Source: Parasphingorhabdus cellanae
GTDB lineage: Bacteria > Pseudomonadota > Alphaproteobacteria > Sphingomonadales > Sphingomonadaceae
Assembly (NCBI RefSeq): GCF_017498565.1
Contig: NZ_CP071794.1
Location: 1,302,001 to 1,366,000, forward strand
Length of the DNA stretch: 64,000 bases
Direction of reading: 5' to 3'
This document shows, piece after piece, positions 25,359-35,465 of this stretch. The notes beneath the pieces were generated by a model, which saw only the letters and a list, made by a program, of their open reading frames with translations, made no database searches and was not told the origin of the DNA. The first letter of the stretch is position 1; each line of letters begins with the position of its first letter. A program made the translations under genes and the position numbers.

Positions 25359-25813
25359 GTGAGCTGGATGCCCAATTAAGAGAGCTTGCAACAATGCCCC
25401 CTGCCCAGCTCCGGTCTAGGTGGCGCGATCTATTCCGGCAGGCTGCGCCAGCAATAGCACCCGACCTTCTGCGCCGATCCATAGCTTGGAGATTGCAGGA
25501 GCGCCAACATGGCAGGCTGGCACCATCGGTCAAAAAGAAGATTGTTCAACTGCAAAAGCGTTTGGAGAAATCTGGAGGCGCCGATCTCACAAATGATATA
25601 GCGCTCAAACCTGGGACACGATTGGTTCGGGAATGGAATGGCAAAAGCTATCACGTACTTGTCTGTGAAGAAGGTTTTGAATTTGATAATCGGCATTATC
25701 GCAGTCTCAGTCATATCGCCGAAGAAATTACGGGCGCTCATTGGTCAGGACCCCGCTTCTTTGGATTGAGGAAACGCGGTGGGTTCAAGCCGAAGGTGCC
25801 GGCGGATGCCTGA
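25355..25813 (+). CDS. DUF2924 domain-containing protein
   Basis: The 152-residue product has the family segments LRSRWRDLFRQAAPAIAPDLL, then GTRLVREWNGKSYHVLV and FGLRKRG near the end. DUF2924 proteins accompany serine recombinases of this element type, and their activity is not established. The gene overlaps DUF3489 upstream by 4 bases and the recombinase start (25806) by 8, so the three genes are translated as one unit. Confidence 0.9.
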   Translation: MSELDAQLRELATMPPAQLRSRWRDLFRQAAPAIAPDLLRRSIAWRLQERQHGRLAPSVKKKIVQLQKRLEKSGGADLTNDIALKPGTRLVREWNGKSYHVLVCEEGFEFDNRHYRSLSHIAEEITGAHWSGPRFFGLRKRGGFKPKVPADA

Positions 25814-27422
25814 GAAGAAAAGCAAAACCCGCTGCGCTATCTATACTCGCAAATCTACCGAAGATGGCTTGGAACAGGCCTTCAATAGTCTAGATGCGCA
25901 ACGTGATGCGTGTGCGGCCTATATATTGAGCCAGACTCACGAAGGATGGGAGGGATCATCGGAACTTTATGATGATGGAGGCTTCAGCGGTGGCTCAATG
26001 AAAAGACCGGGTCTTGAACAGCTACTGCAGGATGTGAAAGCAGGGAAAGTTGATGTCATTGTCGTGTACAAGGTTGATCGCCTCACGCGGTCGCTTGCTG
26101 ACTTTGCCAAGATCGTCGAAATACTGGATGAACATGGTGCCAGTTTTGTAAGCGTCACCCAATCATTTAATACCACCACCAGTATGGGCAGACTAACACT
26201 AAATGTACTTCTATCCTTTGCCCAGTTTGAACGCGAAGTAACGGGCGAACGCATCCGTGACAAGATTGCCGCCTCCAAGAAGAAGGGAATGTGGATGGGC
26301 GGTCCAGTTCCCATTGGTTATGACCTTGGAGACCGGAAGCTTCTCATCAATCATGAGGAATCCAAAACAGTACAGCATATCTTCAAACGCTATACAGAAC
26401 TGAGGTCGGTGCCCCAGCTTGTCGATGAACTGGCAAGGCAGGGCTATCGAACGAAGATTCGTACTTACAAGGACGGAAGAAAAATTGGTGGCGTGACCTT
26501 TTATCAAGGCCCACTTGCTCAACTGCTTAAAAATCCAATCTATGTAGGCAAGGTGCGTCACAAAGATGAAATCTATGATGGGGAGCATGATGCCATCATC
26601 GAGCAAGAACTATTTGATCAGGTTCAAGCGATTTTTGCATCCAACAGAAACGACAATGCATTGGGCAAGAAGGCGAAGAACCCGAGTCTGCTGACCGGAC
26701 TTATTACAGATCCTGATGGAAGGTCGATGACGCCTTGTCATGCATCTCGCGGGGTTAAACGGTATCGCTACTATGTGACGCGGTTTAAACTCGGAGAAGA
26801 AAAAACCGAAGCTTGGAGATTGCCATCCAATGAGATTGAGCGATTAGTCACTGACACTTTCGCCAAAGCTTTGATAAGCATAATACCTACCTCAGGTGAT
26901 GCGAAGTTCATACAGGACCAAATCGACCGATATCAGGACATTGCTTATCGATTGCTCCACGGGACCATCACTCAAAAAAGAAAGAATTTGCTGGACCATC
27001 ATCTAAGGGTTCAAGTCCGCCAGCAGAATGTCGAACTAAGCTTCAAGCCAGAGCCTGATAACGAGCCAATGCATGTCTCCGTCGATGCCAAGCTGGTTAA
27101 GCGAGGTAGCGAAGTCAAACTTGCTATCCCACCGAGCGGATCACCCCTAAAGTCCGTTCCAAATCCGACGCTCCAGAAACTCGTTGCGCAAGCTTTTGCG
27201 GCTCAAGATCATATGCTCGGCAACAAACCAAATTCCGCTATCGCACATTACAGCCGTCGTTATTTGGGACAGCTTGTCAGGATATCCTGGCTCGCACCGG
27301 ATATTATTGCAGCCATAATGGATGGCACTCAACCATCTGAACTAACGGGCCGCAAGCTTACTCGCGTCAATAGCATTCCACTCGATTGGCCAAGCCAGCG
27401 CAAAATGTTCGGGTTCACCTGA
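25806..27422 (+). CDS. Large serine recombinase
   Basis: From ATG 25806 the product is 538 residues. The N-terminal resolvase domain has Ser17 in YTRKSTEDG, the conserved DAQRDAC segment and YKVDRLTRSLADF. A recombinase domain (PIGYDLGDRKLLINHEE, LLKNPIYVGKVRHKDEIYDGEHDAII) and a zinc-ribbon-like region follow. It integrates or excises DNA between att sites through a serine-DNA intermediate. It forms one unit with DUF3489 and DUF2924 and marks the right part of the accessory island. The protein appears intact. Confidence 0.93.
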   Translation: MPEKKSKTRCAIYTRKSTEDGLEQAFNSLDAQRDACAAYILSQTHEGWEGSSELYDDGGFSGGSMKRPGLEQLLQDVKAGKVDVIVVYKVDRLTRSLADFAKIVEILDEHGASFVSVTQSFNTTTSMGRLTLNVLLSFAQFEREVTGERIRDKIAASKKKGMWMGGPVPIGYDLGDRKLLINHEESKTVQHIFKRYTELRSVPQLVDELARQGYRTKIRTYKDGRKIGGVTFYQGPLAQLLKNPIYVGKVRHKDEIYDGEHDAIIEQELFDQVQAIFASNRNDNALGKKAKNPSLLTGLITDPDGRSMTPCHASRGVKRYRYYVTRFKLGEEKTEAWRLPSNEIERLVTDTFAKALISIIPTSGDAKFIQDQIDRYQDIAYRLLHGTITQKRKNLLDHHLRVQVRQQNVELSFKPEPDNEPMHVSVDAKLVKRGSEVKLAIPPSGSPLKSVPNPTLQKLVAQAFAAQDHMLGNKPNSAIAHYSRRYLGQLVRISWLAPDIIAAIMDGTQPSELTGRKLTRVNSIPLDWPSQRKMFGFT

Positions 27423-27638
27423 ACCGCTGCACCCCAACTTTCAAAAATAGTAACATACATCTGACAGCCACAAAAACGGCCTGTGAGACAGACGACATAT
27501 GTTCGCCTATATCGCGACCGCCAAATCGTCTCTAGTCACCATTTTGAATCCCGCAGTTTACCTAACCTTCGGAAGTTCGGGGACTAAATCTACAAACATC
27601 AGAGCCGTCAAGTTATTGATATATAAGGGAAATATGCG

Positions 27639-27714
27639 TGGTGCCGCTTAGAGGACTCGAACCTCTGACCCCATCATTACGAATGATGTGCTCTACCACC
27701 TGAGCTAAAGCGGC
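27639..27714 (-). tRNA. tRNA-Thr (anticodon CGU)
   Basis: The minus strand folds as a full cloverleaf: acceptor GCCGCTT/AAGCGGC, D-arm AGCTCAGGTGGTAGAGC, anticodon arm ATCAT-TCGTAA-TGATG with anticodon CGT, T-arm AGAGG-TTCGAGT-CCTCT and an encoded CCA. Length is 76. Its 3' end faces the serine-recombinase element, and core genes begin on the other side. Confidence 0.96.
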
Positions 27715-27930
27715 ATTTAACCTGTTTGGCGTTCATTCCGCCGGTCAAATACTTAACGATCGCGCCTTTAACAGCCGGTCTGCTTCGTGACAAGCCCGAC
27801 CGTTCGTTTCGCGTATATCTGCCGCGCAAACCATGTGCACAAAGAAGAGAAAAGTTAAGAACGTTTACCAGATATTTACCATGGCCGATGCAAACCAGAC
27901 TTGAAACGAGTAGATAAAGTAGGATCAGGC

Positions 27931-29283
27931 ATGGAAAATCTTCGCAATTCTGATGAAAACGGCGGTTTGAGCGTAGGCTCTGATGCCGATTACATCGCCT
28001 ATGAAGACGAAGACGTAACGACCGAAGCCCCGCCTGCTATTGGTCAGGACGAGCGCCGCATGCACGTGCGCGCTTATAATTTCTGGGCGGGACTGCTCGG
28101 CGACCGGCAATTTCCCAGCGTCGAAGATCTGGATCCGGAAGCAGACAAGGATTTTGGACCGAATAGCGTATTACTGGATTTCACCAACGGTGTGGAAAAT
28201 CCATCAATACAGTTTCTAGGAACATCGCTGCGCCAGGAATGTGAACTGGATGACAGCATCACAACCATTGACCAAGTACCAGCGCGCTCCCTGCTTTCGC
28301 GCATTACCGATCACTATCTTCAGATTATCGCCAATCAGGCGCCCATTGGTTTTGAGGCTGAATTTGTCAATCAACGCGGCATAACCATCATGTACCGCGG
28401 TATCTTGCTACCTTTTTCCACCGACGATGACACGATTGATTTCATCTACGGTGTGATCAACTGGAAAGAAGTAGCAGCAGATGACTTTGCGAAAGAACTG
28501 GAAGAACAGGTCGCACAAGCAATGCGCTCCGCCCCTGCCAAAACCGAAACAGGACCGATCTGGGCTGATAGCCCCACTTCGGCTCCTCTGGAACTGACCG
28601 CAGACGATGCAGCTGCTGCGACAGCCGCGTTGGTCGGCGGCGATCATATTGAACTGGAAGATATCAGCGAACAACCCGGCGAAGACGCAGGCCTCGCCGA
28701 CTGGTTAGTAGCTGCGCGCAGTAGCGCCGACAATGCAGCCCACAGCGAACAACGCAGCCGCATCGCGCTTTATAATGCCGTGGGCCAAGCTTATGATTTC
28801 TACCTTATGACGCAAGCTCATCCGCAGGATTATGCTGCCTTGCTAGAGGACTCAGGACTGAAGGCCCAGGAACGTGCGCCGATGACGCCCATCGTAAAGC
28901 TGGTTTTCGGTGCTCATTACGACAAAACCCGGTTGACAGAATATGCAGCAGCGCTGCGGTTTGCCAAAGATGCTGGTATTGAGAAGGGTGCTTTTGCTGA
29001 CTATCTCGAAAATTATGAGGGCGGCCTGAAAGCAGTTGTTTATGCCGAGAGAGATGCGCGTAATCCTAAGCAGACGCCTGTCGACACGGCTGACAAGAAT
29101 GAAGACGTTCTGGAACGACTGCGCAACGCTCCTAGCCGTCAACTGGACGATATTGATGCAGGCGATGCTGAGTTTGTTGTCCTGGTTGCACGCCGCGAGA
29201 ATAGCGGACAACTATCAATTGTTGGCCCTGTACTCGGTGATCAAAAACTGACTGATAGGGCTCTTAAACAGGCCAGCGTCTGA
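27931..29283 (+). CDS. PAS-like conserved hypothetical protein
   Basis: From the ATG at 27931 the product is 450 residues. Residues about 40-180 resemble the alphaproteobacterial PAS_5-type ligand-binding fold (FWAGLLGDRQFPSVEDLDP, FLGTSLRQECELDD, PIGFEAEFVNQRGITIMYRGILLPFS). The C-terminal half is acidic and helical without a kinase or cyclase domain. It is a common sphingomonad protein of unknown function. An in-frame ATG-less start ten codons upstream is unlikely. Confidence 0.75.
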   Translation: MENLRNSDENGGLSVGSDADYIAYEDEDVTTEAPPAIGQDERRMHVRAYNFWAGLLGDRQFPSVEDLDPEADKDFGPNSVLLDFTNGVENPSIQFLGTSLRQECELDDSITTIDQVPARSLLSRITDHYLQIIANQAPIGFEAEFVNQRGITIMYRGILLPFSTDDDTIDFIYGVINWKEVAADDFAKELEEQVAQAMRSAPAKTETGPIWADSPTSAPLELTADDAAAATAALVGGDHIELEDISEQPGEDAGLADWLVAARSSADNAAHSEQRSRIALYNAVGQAYDFYLMTQAHPQDYAALLEDSGLKAQERAPMTPIVKLVFGAHYDKTRLTEYAAALRFAKDAGIEKGAFADYLENYEGGLKAVVYAERDARNPKQTPVDTADKNEDVLERLRNAPSRQLDDIDAGDAEFVVLVARRENSGQLSIVGPVLGDQKLTDRALKQASV

Positions 29284-29470
29284 CAATTATTTTCCGCTCA
29301 TTGCTTTCTGATATATTGGTTTCATCTGTAACCGATATATCACGCTTCTCTGATATTCGCGACAGCACGATAAAGTGATATGCGGAAGACTCTTGAGCAT
29401 GAACTACATTAGGCCCATAAGACTGCCCGACGGTCGGACATATGATCCGGACTGATATTTTGGGGGAACC

Positions 29471-32400
29471 ATGACGGGTAACCGCGACGCGACAGCAGCG
29501 AAAACGACCAATGCTACGGTCGGCAAAACACTCAAGAAAAATTTAACCGCCGCATTTCAAGACAGCGCCTTGCCCGGTGAAAATATCGGTTTTGACGATA
29601 AGGCTTGTAAGGAAGCTGTCCTTTTCGCGCTCGATACGGGTTTGCACCGGACAGGTTCTGAAACGAACCTGTCGCTCGAAAGCGTCATAAATGCCAACGG
29701 GAAAAGACATCTGCGCCTTGCCATCATAAATGATGACATGCCGTTTCTGGTCGACTCTGTATGCGCCACTATCGCAGGTTTTGGACTGAATATTGGACGA
29801 CTCATCCATCCGGTTGTCGGCGTGAAACGTGATAAAAAGGGTAAGCTCAGCGCGATTCATAATGATCCAGACGGCGGCGAAAAACGCGAGTCTATCATCT
29901 ATATTGAGCTGGAACGCACAGATGCCAAGGTCCGCCGGGCACTGGAGCGGTCATTGCGCAAAAACCTGTTGGATGTGGGCGCCGCAGTCACAGACTGGTT
30001 AAAATTACAAATCGCTTTGGGCGAAGACGCGGATAGCTTGCCCGAGGGCGAAGGCACGGCGCTCATACGCTGGTTTCTGGATCGCAATTTCACATTGCTC
30101 GCCCACGAAAAAATAGATGGAAAAGGGCAACGATCTGACCGCATCGGCGTGGCACGGATGCGAGACACGCCGGCGCTTTCTAAAATCAGTCAGAAAAAGG
30201 CTTTTGCTTGGTTTAAATCCGGCGGCCAGGCACCGTTGATTGTCAAATCCAATCAGATTTCTACAGTCCATCGGCATGTCCTGATGGATGTCATTATCAT
30301 GCCGCTGCGCGATAAAGATGAGCTGATTGGCCTGTCTATAACAGCCGGACTATGGACCAGCGCTGCTCTAGCCACACCGCCCGAGAAGGTTCCCCTGCTG
30401 CGCACCCAGATGGCACGATTATTCGACAAGTTTGAATTTGCGCCCACAGGTCATGCTGGCAAATCGTTGACCCATGCACTTACGTCTTTGCCCCATGATA
30501 TACTGATCACCTTCAAGCAGGAAGACCTGGAAAAACTCGCTCTGATTTCCATGTCGCTGATTGATCGTCCGCGACCCAAATTGCATAGTGTCATGTCTCC
30601 ACTGAATCGCCATCTCTTTGCGTTTATCTGGCTACCACGCGAGCAGCTATCAACGCGGCGGCGGGAAAATATCCAGGCGATGCTTACTGAATCGACCGGT
30701 GCCAGGATATTGAGCTGGTCCAATACACTGGACGAAGGCGGCATCTCATCGCTGCGATATATTCTGGATATGGGTGTCGACAGCAAAATACCCGATCCGG
30801 ATGCGCTGGACCAGCAACTGGAAAATATGATCCGTGGCTGGCGACCCGAAGTAGCAAGCCATCTGAGCGAATTTGTTCCCGATAACCGGGCGGCAATTCT
30901 GGCTCAACGCTATGCCGATTGTTTTCCTGGGACATATCAGTCTCTTTATGGTGCGAAAGAGGCTTCTCGCGATATCATGCGGCTGTTCCAGCTGGAACGT
31001 GGCGGACAAAAGTCAACGCGGCTATATCAATTGGACGGCGATGCGGAACATTTGCTGCGACTAAAAGTCTATCATCTCGGTGGTGTATTGCCGCTGTCTG
31101 ATGCCGTGCCTACGCTGGAAAATTTTGGCTTCTCGGTTCTAGAAGAAATACCAACACCGCTTAACGAAGGGCGCTTGGGTTATATTCACGACTTCCAACT
31201 TTCACTGCGCAATCCGGAAGCACGTGACGATTTGATTGCCCGCGCGTCGGAAATTCAGGACGCAATCACCTGCGTTTTGGAGGGTTCGGCGGAGAATGAC
31301 AGTTTCAATCAACTGATCACCACAACTGGGATCAGCGCTCAATCTACAGTGTGGATCCGGGCGTGGTTCCGTTATCTTCGTCAAACAGGCTTAAGCTATG
31401 GAATGATCACCGTAGTTGAAGCCTTGGCGGAGGCAAGTGACGTAACCCGCGCCATGATCCGATTGTTTGCAACATTGCATGACCCCAACTTTGACGGCGA
31501 CCGAAATACGGCTTCATCGGAAGCGGTTAAAGCGATTGAAAGCGGTCTGGTCAAAGTTCAGGGCATTGACGACGATCGAATATTGCGTCTGTTTCGCGCG
31601 GTTATCGGATCTATTTTGCGCACTAATGCATTTGCCGATAGTAGCGACGACGCTTTGGCATTTAAGATTGAAAGTGCCAAAATTCCAGACCTGCCTGCGC
31701 CTGTGCCATGGCGTGAGATATTCGTTTACAGCCCCCGGGTTGAAGGTATCCATTTGCGAGCAGGACCGGTTGCGCGTGGGGGGCTGCGCTGGTCAGATCG
31801 GCGTGATGACTTCCGCACAGAGATTTTAGGATTGATGAAAGCCCAGCGGGTCAAGAATGCTGTCATTGTTCCGACAGGAGCCAAGGGCGGGTTTTATGCC
31901 AAGCAACTGCCTGCAGGCGACGACCGTGACGCTTTCATTGCCGAAGGGATAGCATCCTATAAGGTTTTCATCAGCGCACTGCTGTCGATTACTGATAACA
32001 TAAAAGAGGGAGAAGTCGTTCCGCCAAAAGACGTGGTTCGCTTGGATGACGATGACCCCTATTTTGTTGTCGCCGCGGATAAGGGCACAGCAACTTTTTC
32101 AGATATTGCCAATGCCATTGCGACCGACAAGGGATTTTGGTTGGGGGATGCTTTCGCCAGCGGCGGTAGTAATGGTTATGATCACAAAGCGATGGGTATT
32201 ACTGCCCGCGGAGCATGGGTGTCAGTCCAACGGCATTTTGCCGAAATGGGCGTCGACATCCAGAAAGAACCGGTAAATGTTGTTGGTGTTGGCGATATGT
32301 CCGGTGACGTTTTTGGTAACGGTATGCTGTTATCCAAATCTTTGCGCCTCGTTGCTGCTTTTGACCACCGCCACATATTTATCGATCCCGATCCCGATCC

Positions 32401-34153
32401 GGCGAAGAGTTGGAGCGAGCGGAAACGGTTGTTTGAATTACCCCGCTCAAGCTGGGATGATTATGACAAAAGCTTGATATCCAAAGGTGGCGGCGTCTTT
32501 TCTCGCAGTTCCAAAACCTTGAAAGTCAGCAAGAAAATTGCGGCTCTCCTGGATCTATCCGACGAAACAGACATTACACCATCGCGTCTCATTTCCGCGA
32601 TATTGGCTAGCAAAACAGACCTGCTGTGGTTCGGCGGCATCGGAACCTATGTGAAATCATCCGTTGAAAATAACATTGAGGTGGGTGACCCTTCCAACGA
32701 TGCTATTCGCATTGATGCAAAACAACTGCGCGTAAAAGTCATAGGGGAAGGCGCTAATCTGGGCATCACTCAAGCTGGTCGTATTGCTTTTGCAGGACGA
32801 GGGGGTCGGATCAACACCGACTTTATCGACAATAGCGCAGGCGTCGATTGCTCAGACAATGAAGTTAACATCAAGATCGCCCTCAACGCGGAGATGGCCG
32901 CTGGCCGGTTAAAACTAAGCGCGCGCAACAAGCTGTTGGAGAAAATGACTGACAATGTCGGATCGCTGGTGCTCGAAGACAATCGACTGCAAGCCCTCGG
33001 TCTTTCCATCGCCGAAATTGGGGGTAAAAAAACCTTACCGTCCTATATCCGTTTGATTGAATATTTCGAGGAACAAGGCAAGCTTGATCGTGCGGTCGAA
33101 GGGCTTGCAACCAATGAAGATCTGGTCCGTCGTGGACAGGAAGATCGCGGACTGTTTCGTCCCGAACTCGCAGTCCTTATCTCAACTGCAAAACTGGCGC
33201 TGCAGGACGCAATCGAAAATAGTGACCTTAGCGATGACCCCGGTCTCGATAGCGAGCTGCTCAATGCATTTCCAAGCGCCATAAAAGCCAAGCACCAGGA
33301 CGCCGTGCTCCATCACCAGCTGCGCAGGGAGATTATTGCGACAAAGCTCGCCAATCGGATGATCAATCGACTTGGCTTGATTGATCCTTTTGAGTTGGCC
33401 GAAGAAGAAGGCTGTTCGCTGGCCGAAGTTACCGCAGCTTTTGTCATCGCTGAACGCCTATTTCATGCGGACGCTATATGGAAATCTTTGGAAGAAGCCA
33501 ATATTGCCGAGGATGTTCGGCTCCTGTTGTTTGACCGAGTGGCTTATGTGCTGCGATCCCACATGGCGGATTTGATGCGTGTTGGTCTGACGGATGGAAC
33601 AATTGACGATGCCGTTGCAATGCTGGCACCAAGCATCAGTATATTGAATGATAAAGTCGACAGCCTGATTACAGCGGAAGGCCAGTTGCAAGCGACCAAG
33701 CAAACTCGGTTGCTTATAGAAGCTGGCGCGACCAACGATATCGCCCAGACAATGGCAAATATCTATAAAAATGATGGTGCCGCCGGCATAGCTTATCTTG
33801 CGAAAACAAGAGAAATTGATGCGATTGAAGTCGCAATCGCCTTTACTAAATTGGGTAGCCTGCTGGGATTGGACTGGGCCCAGATGACCGCGACCCGGAT
33901 TAATCCGTCCGATCCATGGGATCGCTTATTGGTCGCAGGACTGGCTCGTGATTTTCAGCAAATGCGGCTCGATTTTCTGAGACGGGCGCGCAGTAAAGAC
34001 ATGGATCAATTTCTAGAAACTTGGGCAGAAAAGAATAGTGCTCGGGTGGCTCAATTCCGGAATATTGTTGATCGGGCTCAATTGTCACCGCGACCATCTA
34101 TCGCCATGCTTGCGCAGATAGCTGGACAGGCTCGAATTTTATTGACCCGCTAG
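29471..34153 (+). CDS. NAD-dependent glutamate dehydrogenase, large (about 180 kDa) type
   Basis: The 1560-residue enzyme interconverts glutamate and 2-oxoglutarate plus ammonia using NAD. The length matches the L180 class. An N-terminal regulatory part with ACT-like segments (VDSVCATIAGFGLNIGRLIHP, about 95-115) precedes the catalytic core. The core has the substrate motif GGLRWSDRRDDFRTE and TGAKGGFY around 765-800 and the NAD-binding segment GVGDMSGDVFGNG near 938. It is monocistronic, starts after GGGGGAACC and is nearly back to back with the convergent DUF445 gene (7 bases). Confidence 0.96.
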   Translation: MTGNRDATAAKTTNATVGKTLKKNLTAAFQDSALPGENIGFDDKACKEAVLFALDTGLHRTGSETNLSLESVINANGKRHLRLAIINDDMPFLVDSVCATIAGFGLNIGRLIHPVVGVKRDKKGKLSAIHNDPDGGEKRESIIYIELERTDAKVRRALERSLRKNLLDVGAAVTDWLKLQIALGEDADSLPEGEGTALIRWFLDRNFTLLAHEKIDGKGQRSDRIGVARMRDTPALSKISQKKAFAWFKSGGQAPLIVKSNQISTVHRHVLMDVIIMPLRDKDELIGLSITAGLWTSAALATPPEKVPLLRTQMARLFDKFEFAPTGHAGKSLTHALTSLPHDILITFKQEDLEKLALISMSLIDRPRPKLHSVMSPLNRHLFAFIWLPREQLSTRRRENIQAMLTESTGARILSWSNTLDEGGISSLRYILDMGVDSKIPDPDALDQQLENMIRGWRPEVASHLSEFVPDNRAAILAQRYADCFPGTYQSLYGAKEASRDIMRLFQLERGGQKSTRLYQLDGDAEHLLRLKVYHLGGVLPLSDAVPTLENFGFSVLEEIPTPLNEGRLGYIHDFQLSLRNPEARDDLIARASEIQDAITCVLEGSAENDSFNQLITTTGISAQSTVWIRAWFRYLRQTGLSYGMITVVEALAEASDVTRAMIRLFATLHDPNFDGDRNTASSEAVKAIESGLVKVQGIDDDRILRLFRAVIGSILRTNAFADSSDDALAFKIESAKIPDLPAPVPWREIFVYSPRVEGIHLRAGPVARGGLRWSDRRDDFRTEILGLMKAQRVKNAVIVPTGAKGGFYAKQLPAGDDRDAFIAEGIASYKVFISALLSITDNIKEGEVVPPKDVVRLDDDDPYFVVAADKGTATFSDIANAIATDKGFWLGDAFASGGSNGYDHKAMGITARGAWVSVQRHFAEMGVDIQKEPVNVVGVGDMSGDVFGNGMLLSKSLRLVAAFDHRHIFIDPDPDPAKSWSERKRLFELPRSSWDDYDKSLISKGGGVFSRSSKTLKVSKKIAALLDLSDETDITPSRLISAILASKTDLLWFGGIGTYVKSSVENNIEVGDPSNDAIRIDAKQLRVKVIGEGANLGITQAGRIAFAGRGGRINTDFIDNSAGVDCSDNEVNIKIALNAEMAAGRLKLSARNKLLEKMTDNVGSLVLEDNRLQALGLSIAEIGGKKTLPSYIRLIEYFEEQGKLDRAVEGLATNEDLVRRGQEDRGLFRPELAVLISTAKLALQDAIENSDLSDDPGLDSELLNAFPSAIKAKHQDAVLHHQLRREIIATKLANRMINRLGLIDPFELAEEEGCSLAEVTAAFVIAERLFHADAIWKSLEEANIAEDVRLLLFDRVAYVLRSHMADLMRVGLTDGTIDDAVAMLAPSISILNDKVDSLITAEGQLQATKQTRLLIEAGATNDIAQTMANIYKNDGAAGIAYLAKTREIDAIEVAIAFTKLGSLLGLDWAQMTATRINPSDPWDRLLVAGLARDFQQMRLDFLRRARSKDMDQFLETWAEKNSARVAQFRNIVDRAQLSPRPSIAMLAQIAGQARILLTR

Positions 34154-34160
34154 GCGTAAG

Positions 34161-35465
34161 TCATATCCAATAACCGAGCAGATGCAGCATAACGCCAACC
34201 AAACCACCGACCAGTGTGCCGTTTACGCGTATATATTGAAGATCCCGACCTACAGCATTTTCCACGCGATCCGTAATGGTCTGCGCATCCCAGCCGCGAA
34301 TGGTTTCGGACACCAGTTTGACAATATTGTCACCATAGCTAGCAACAACCCCCGCAACCGCACGGCGAGCGAAGCGGTTGAGCTGACGATTCAGCAACGG
34401 ATCCTGCTGCAAACTGCTGCCCAATTGCATCAATGCATCGCCAAAATGGCCCGCCATAGCTGCTTCAGGATCGCGGGATGCCTTTAACAAAGCTTCCCGT
34501 CCTGTTTCCCACATACCGTCAATCCAGCTGGCAATCGCTGGATTTTCGATCATCTCAAGCTTCCATTCGTTGACCCGTTGTCGCAATTCTGGGTCGTTTT
34601 TGAGCTCCTGCGCCAGTTGAACCATGCTCTCTTCGGTTTTGGCCCGCACCGGATGATCCGGATCCGAGGCCATATCCGCCAATAGCTTATAGAGTCCATC
34701 GACCACTTCATTGGCCAGTCGATCATCCAATCCAGTCCAGCGCATTACGGTATTGGCGCGGTCATGCACTATGGCACGAATAACATACTCGTTGGCATCT
34801 AGCGTTCGGTAAGCCCATTTTATGGTAGAGTCTATCAGCGGCCCGTGCCGGTTTTCCGCCATCACGGACTCTAATATCTGCCCCATAGGCGTTGCCAGAT
34901 CTAGCTCTTTGGCCTGCGTTTTAACTGCACCTTTGAACATGCTGCCCAACCGGTCCTGATCCAGCGAACCAATAATATCGCCGATCAACCGAGACGCCCC
35001 CATGCGCAGTCGCCCTTGCCCACCGCTGGGTGATTTCAGAAACCTTCCGACACCGCCAGCCATGTCAATACCATGCATGCGCTGCGCAACAATCTTTGAG
35101 ACCAGAAAATTATTCTTTAGAAAATTCGCGAGCGTGTCGCCAATCCGGTCCTTGTTGCGCGGAATAATCGCTGTATGTGGAATCGGGAGCCCCATAGGGT
35201 GGCGGAATAAGGCTGTGACCGCAAACCAGTCCGCCAATCCACCAACCATGGCGGCTTCTGCAAATGCGCGCACAAACCCTAGTGCTGGGTGCACCTCCTC
35301 ATAGGATTTTGCGGTAAAATAGATTACCGCCATCAATACCAGCAAACCGGTGGCGATTATTTTCATATCACGGCCAGCATTGTTCAAATCCGGAGAGATG
35401 GCGGATGAACCAGAAACCGGATTGCTATTGGACGTTGGAGCTAATTTAGAAGAAAGCGGCTTCAC
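34161..35465 (-). CDS. DUF445 (YjiN-like) membrane protein
   Basis: The 434-residue product has a membrane segment near residues 35-50 (IIATGLLVLMAVIYF), the family signature VGGLADWFAVTALFRHPMGLPIPHTAIIPRNKDRIG, a long helical body and a C-terminal hydrophobic end. The family is inner-membrane associated with poorly defined function. The GTG start overlaps the stop of the RND permease gene (GTGA), so it is co-transcribed with the efflux pair. Confidence 0.92.
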   Translation of the reverse strand: MKPLSSKLAPTSNSNPVSGSSAISPDLNNAGRDMKIIATGLLVLMAVIYFTAKSYEEVHPALGFVRAFAEAAMVGGLADWFAVTALFRHPMGLPIPHTAIIPRNKDRIGDTLANFLKNNFLVSKIVAQRMHGIDMAGGVGRFLKSPSGGQGRLRMGASRLIGDIIGSLDQDRLGSMFKGAVKTQAKELDLATPMGQILESVMAENRHGPLIDSTIKWAYRTLDANEYVIRAIVHDRANTVMRWTGLDDRLANEVVDGLYKLLADMASDPDHPVRAKTEESMVQLAQELKNDPELRQRVNEWKLEMIENPAIASWIDGMWETGREALLKASRDPEAAMAGHFGDALMQLGSSLQQDPLLNRQLNRFARRAVAGVVASYGDNIVKLVSETIRGWDAQTITDRVENAVGRDLQYIRVNGTLVGGLVGVMLHLLGYWI

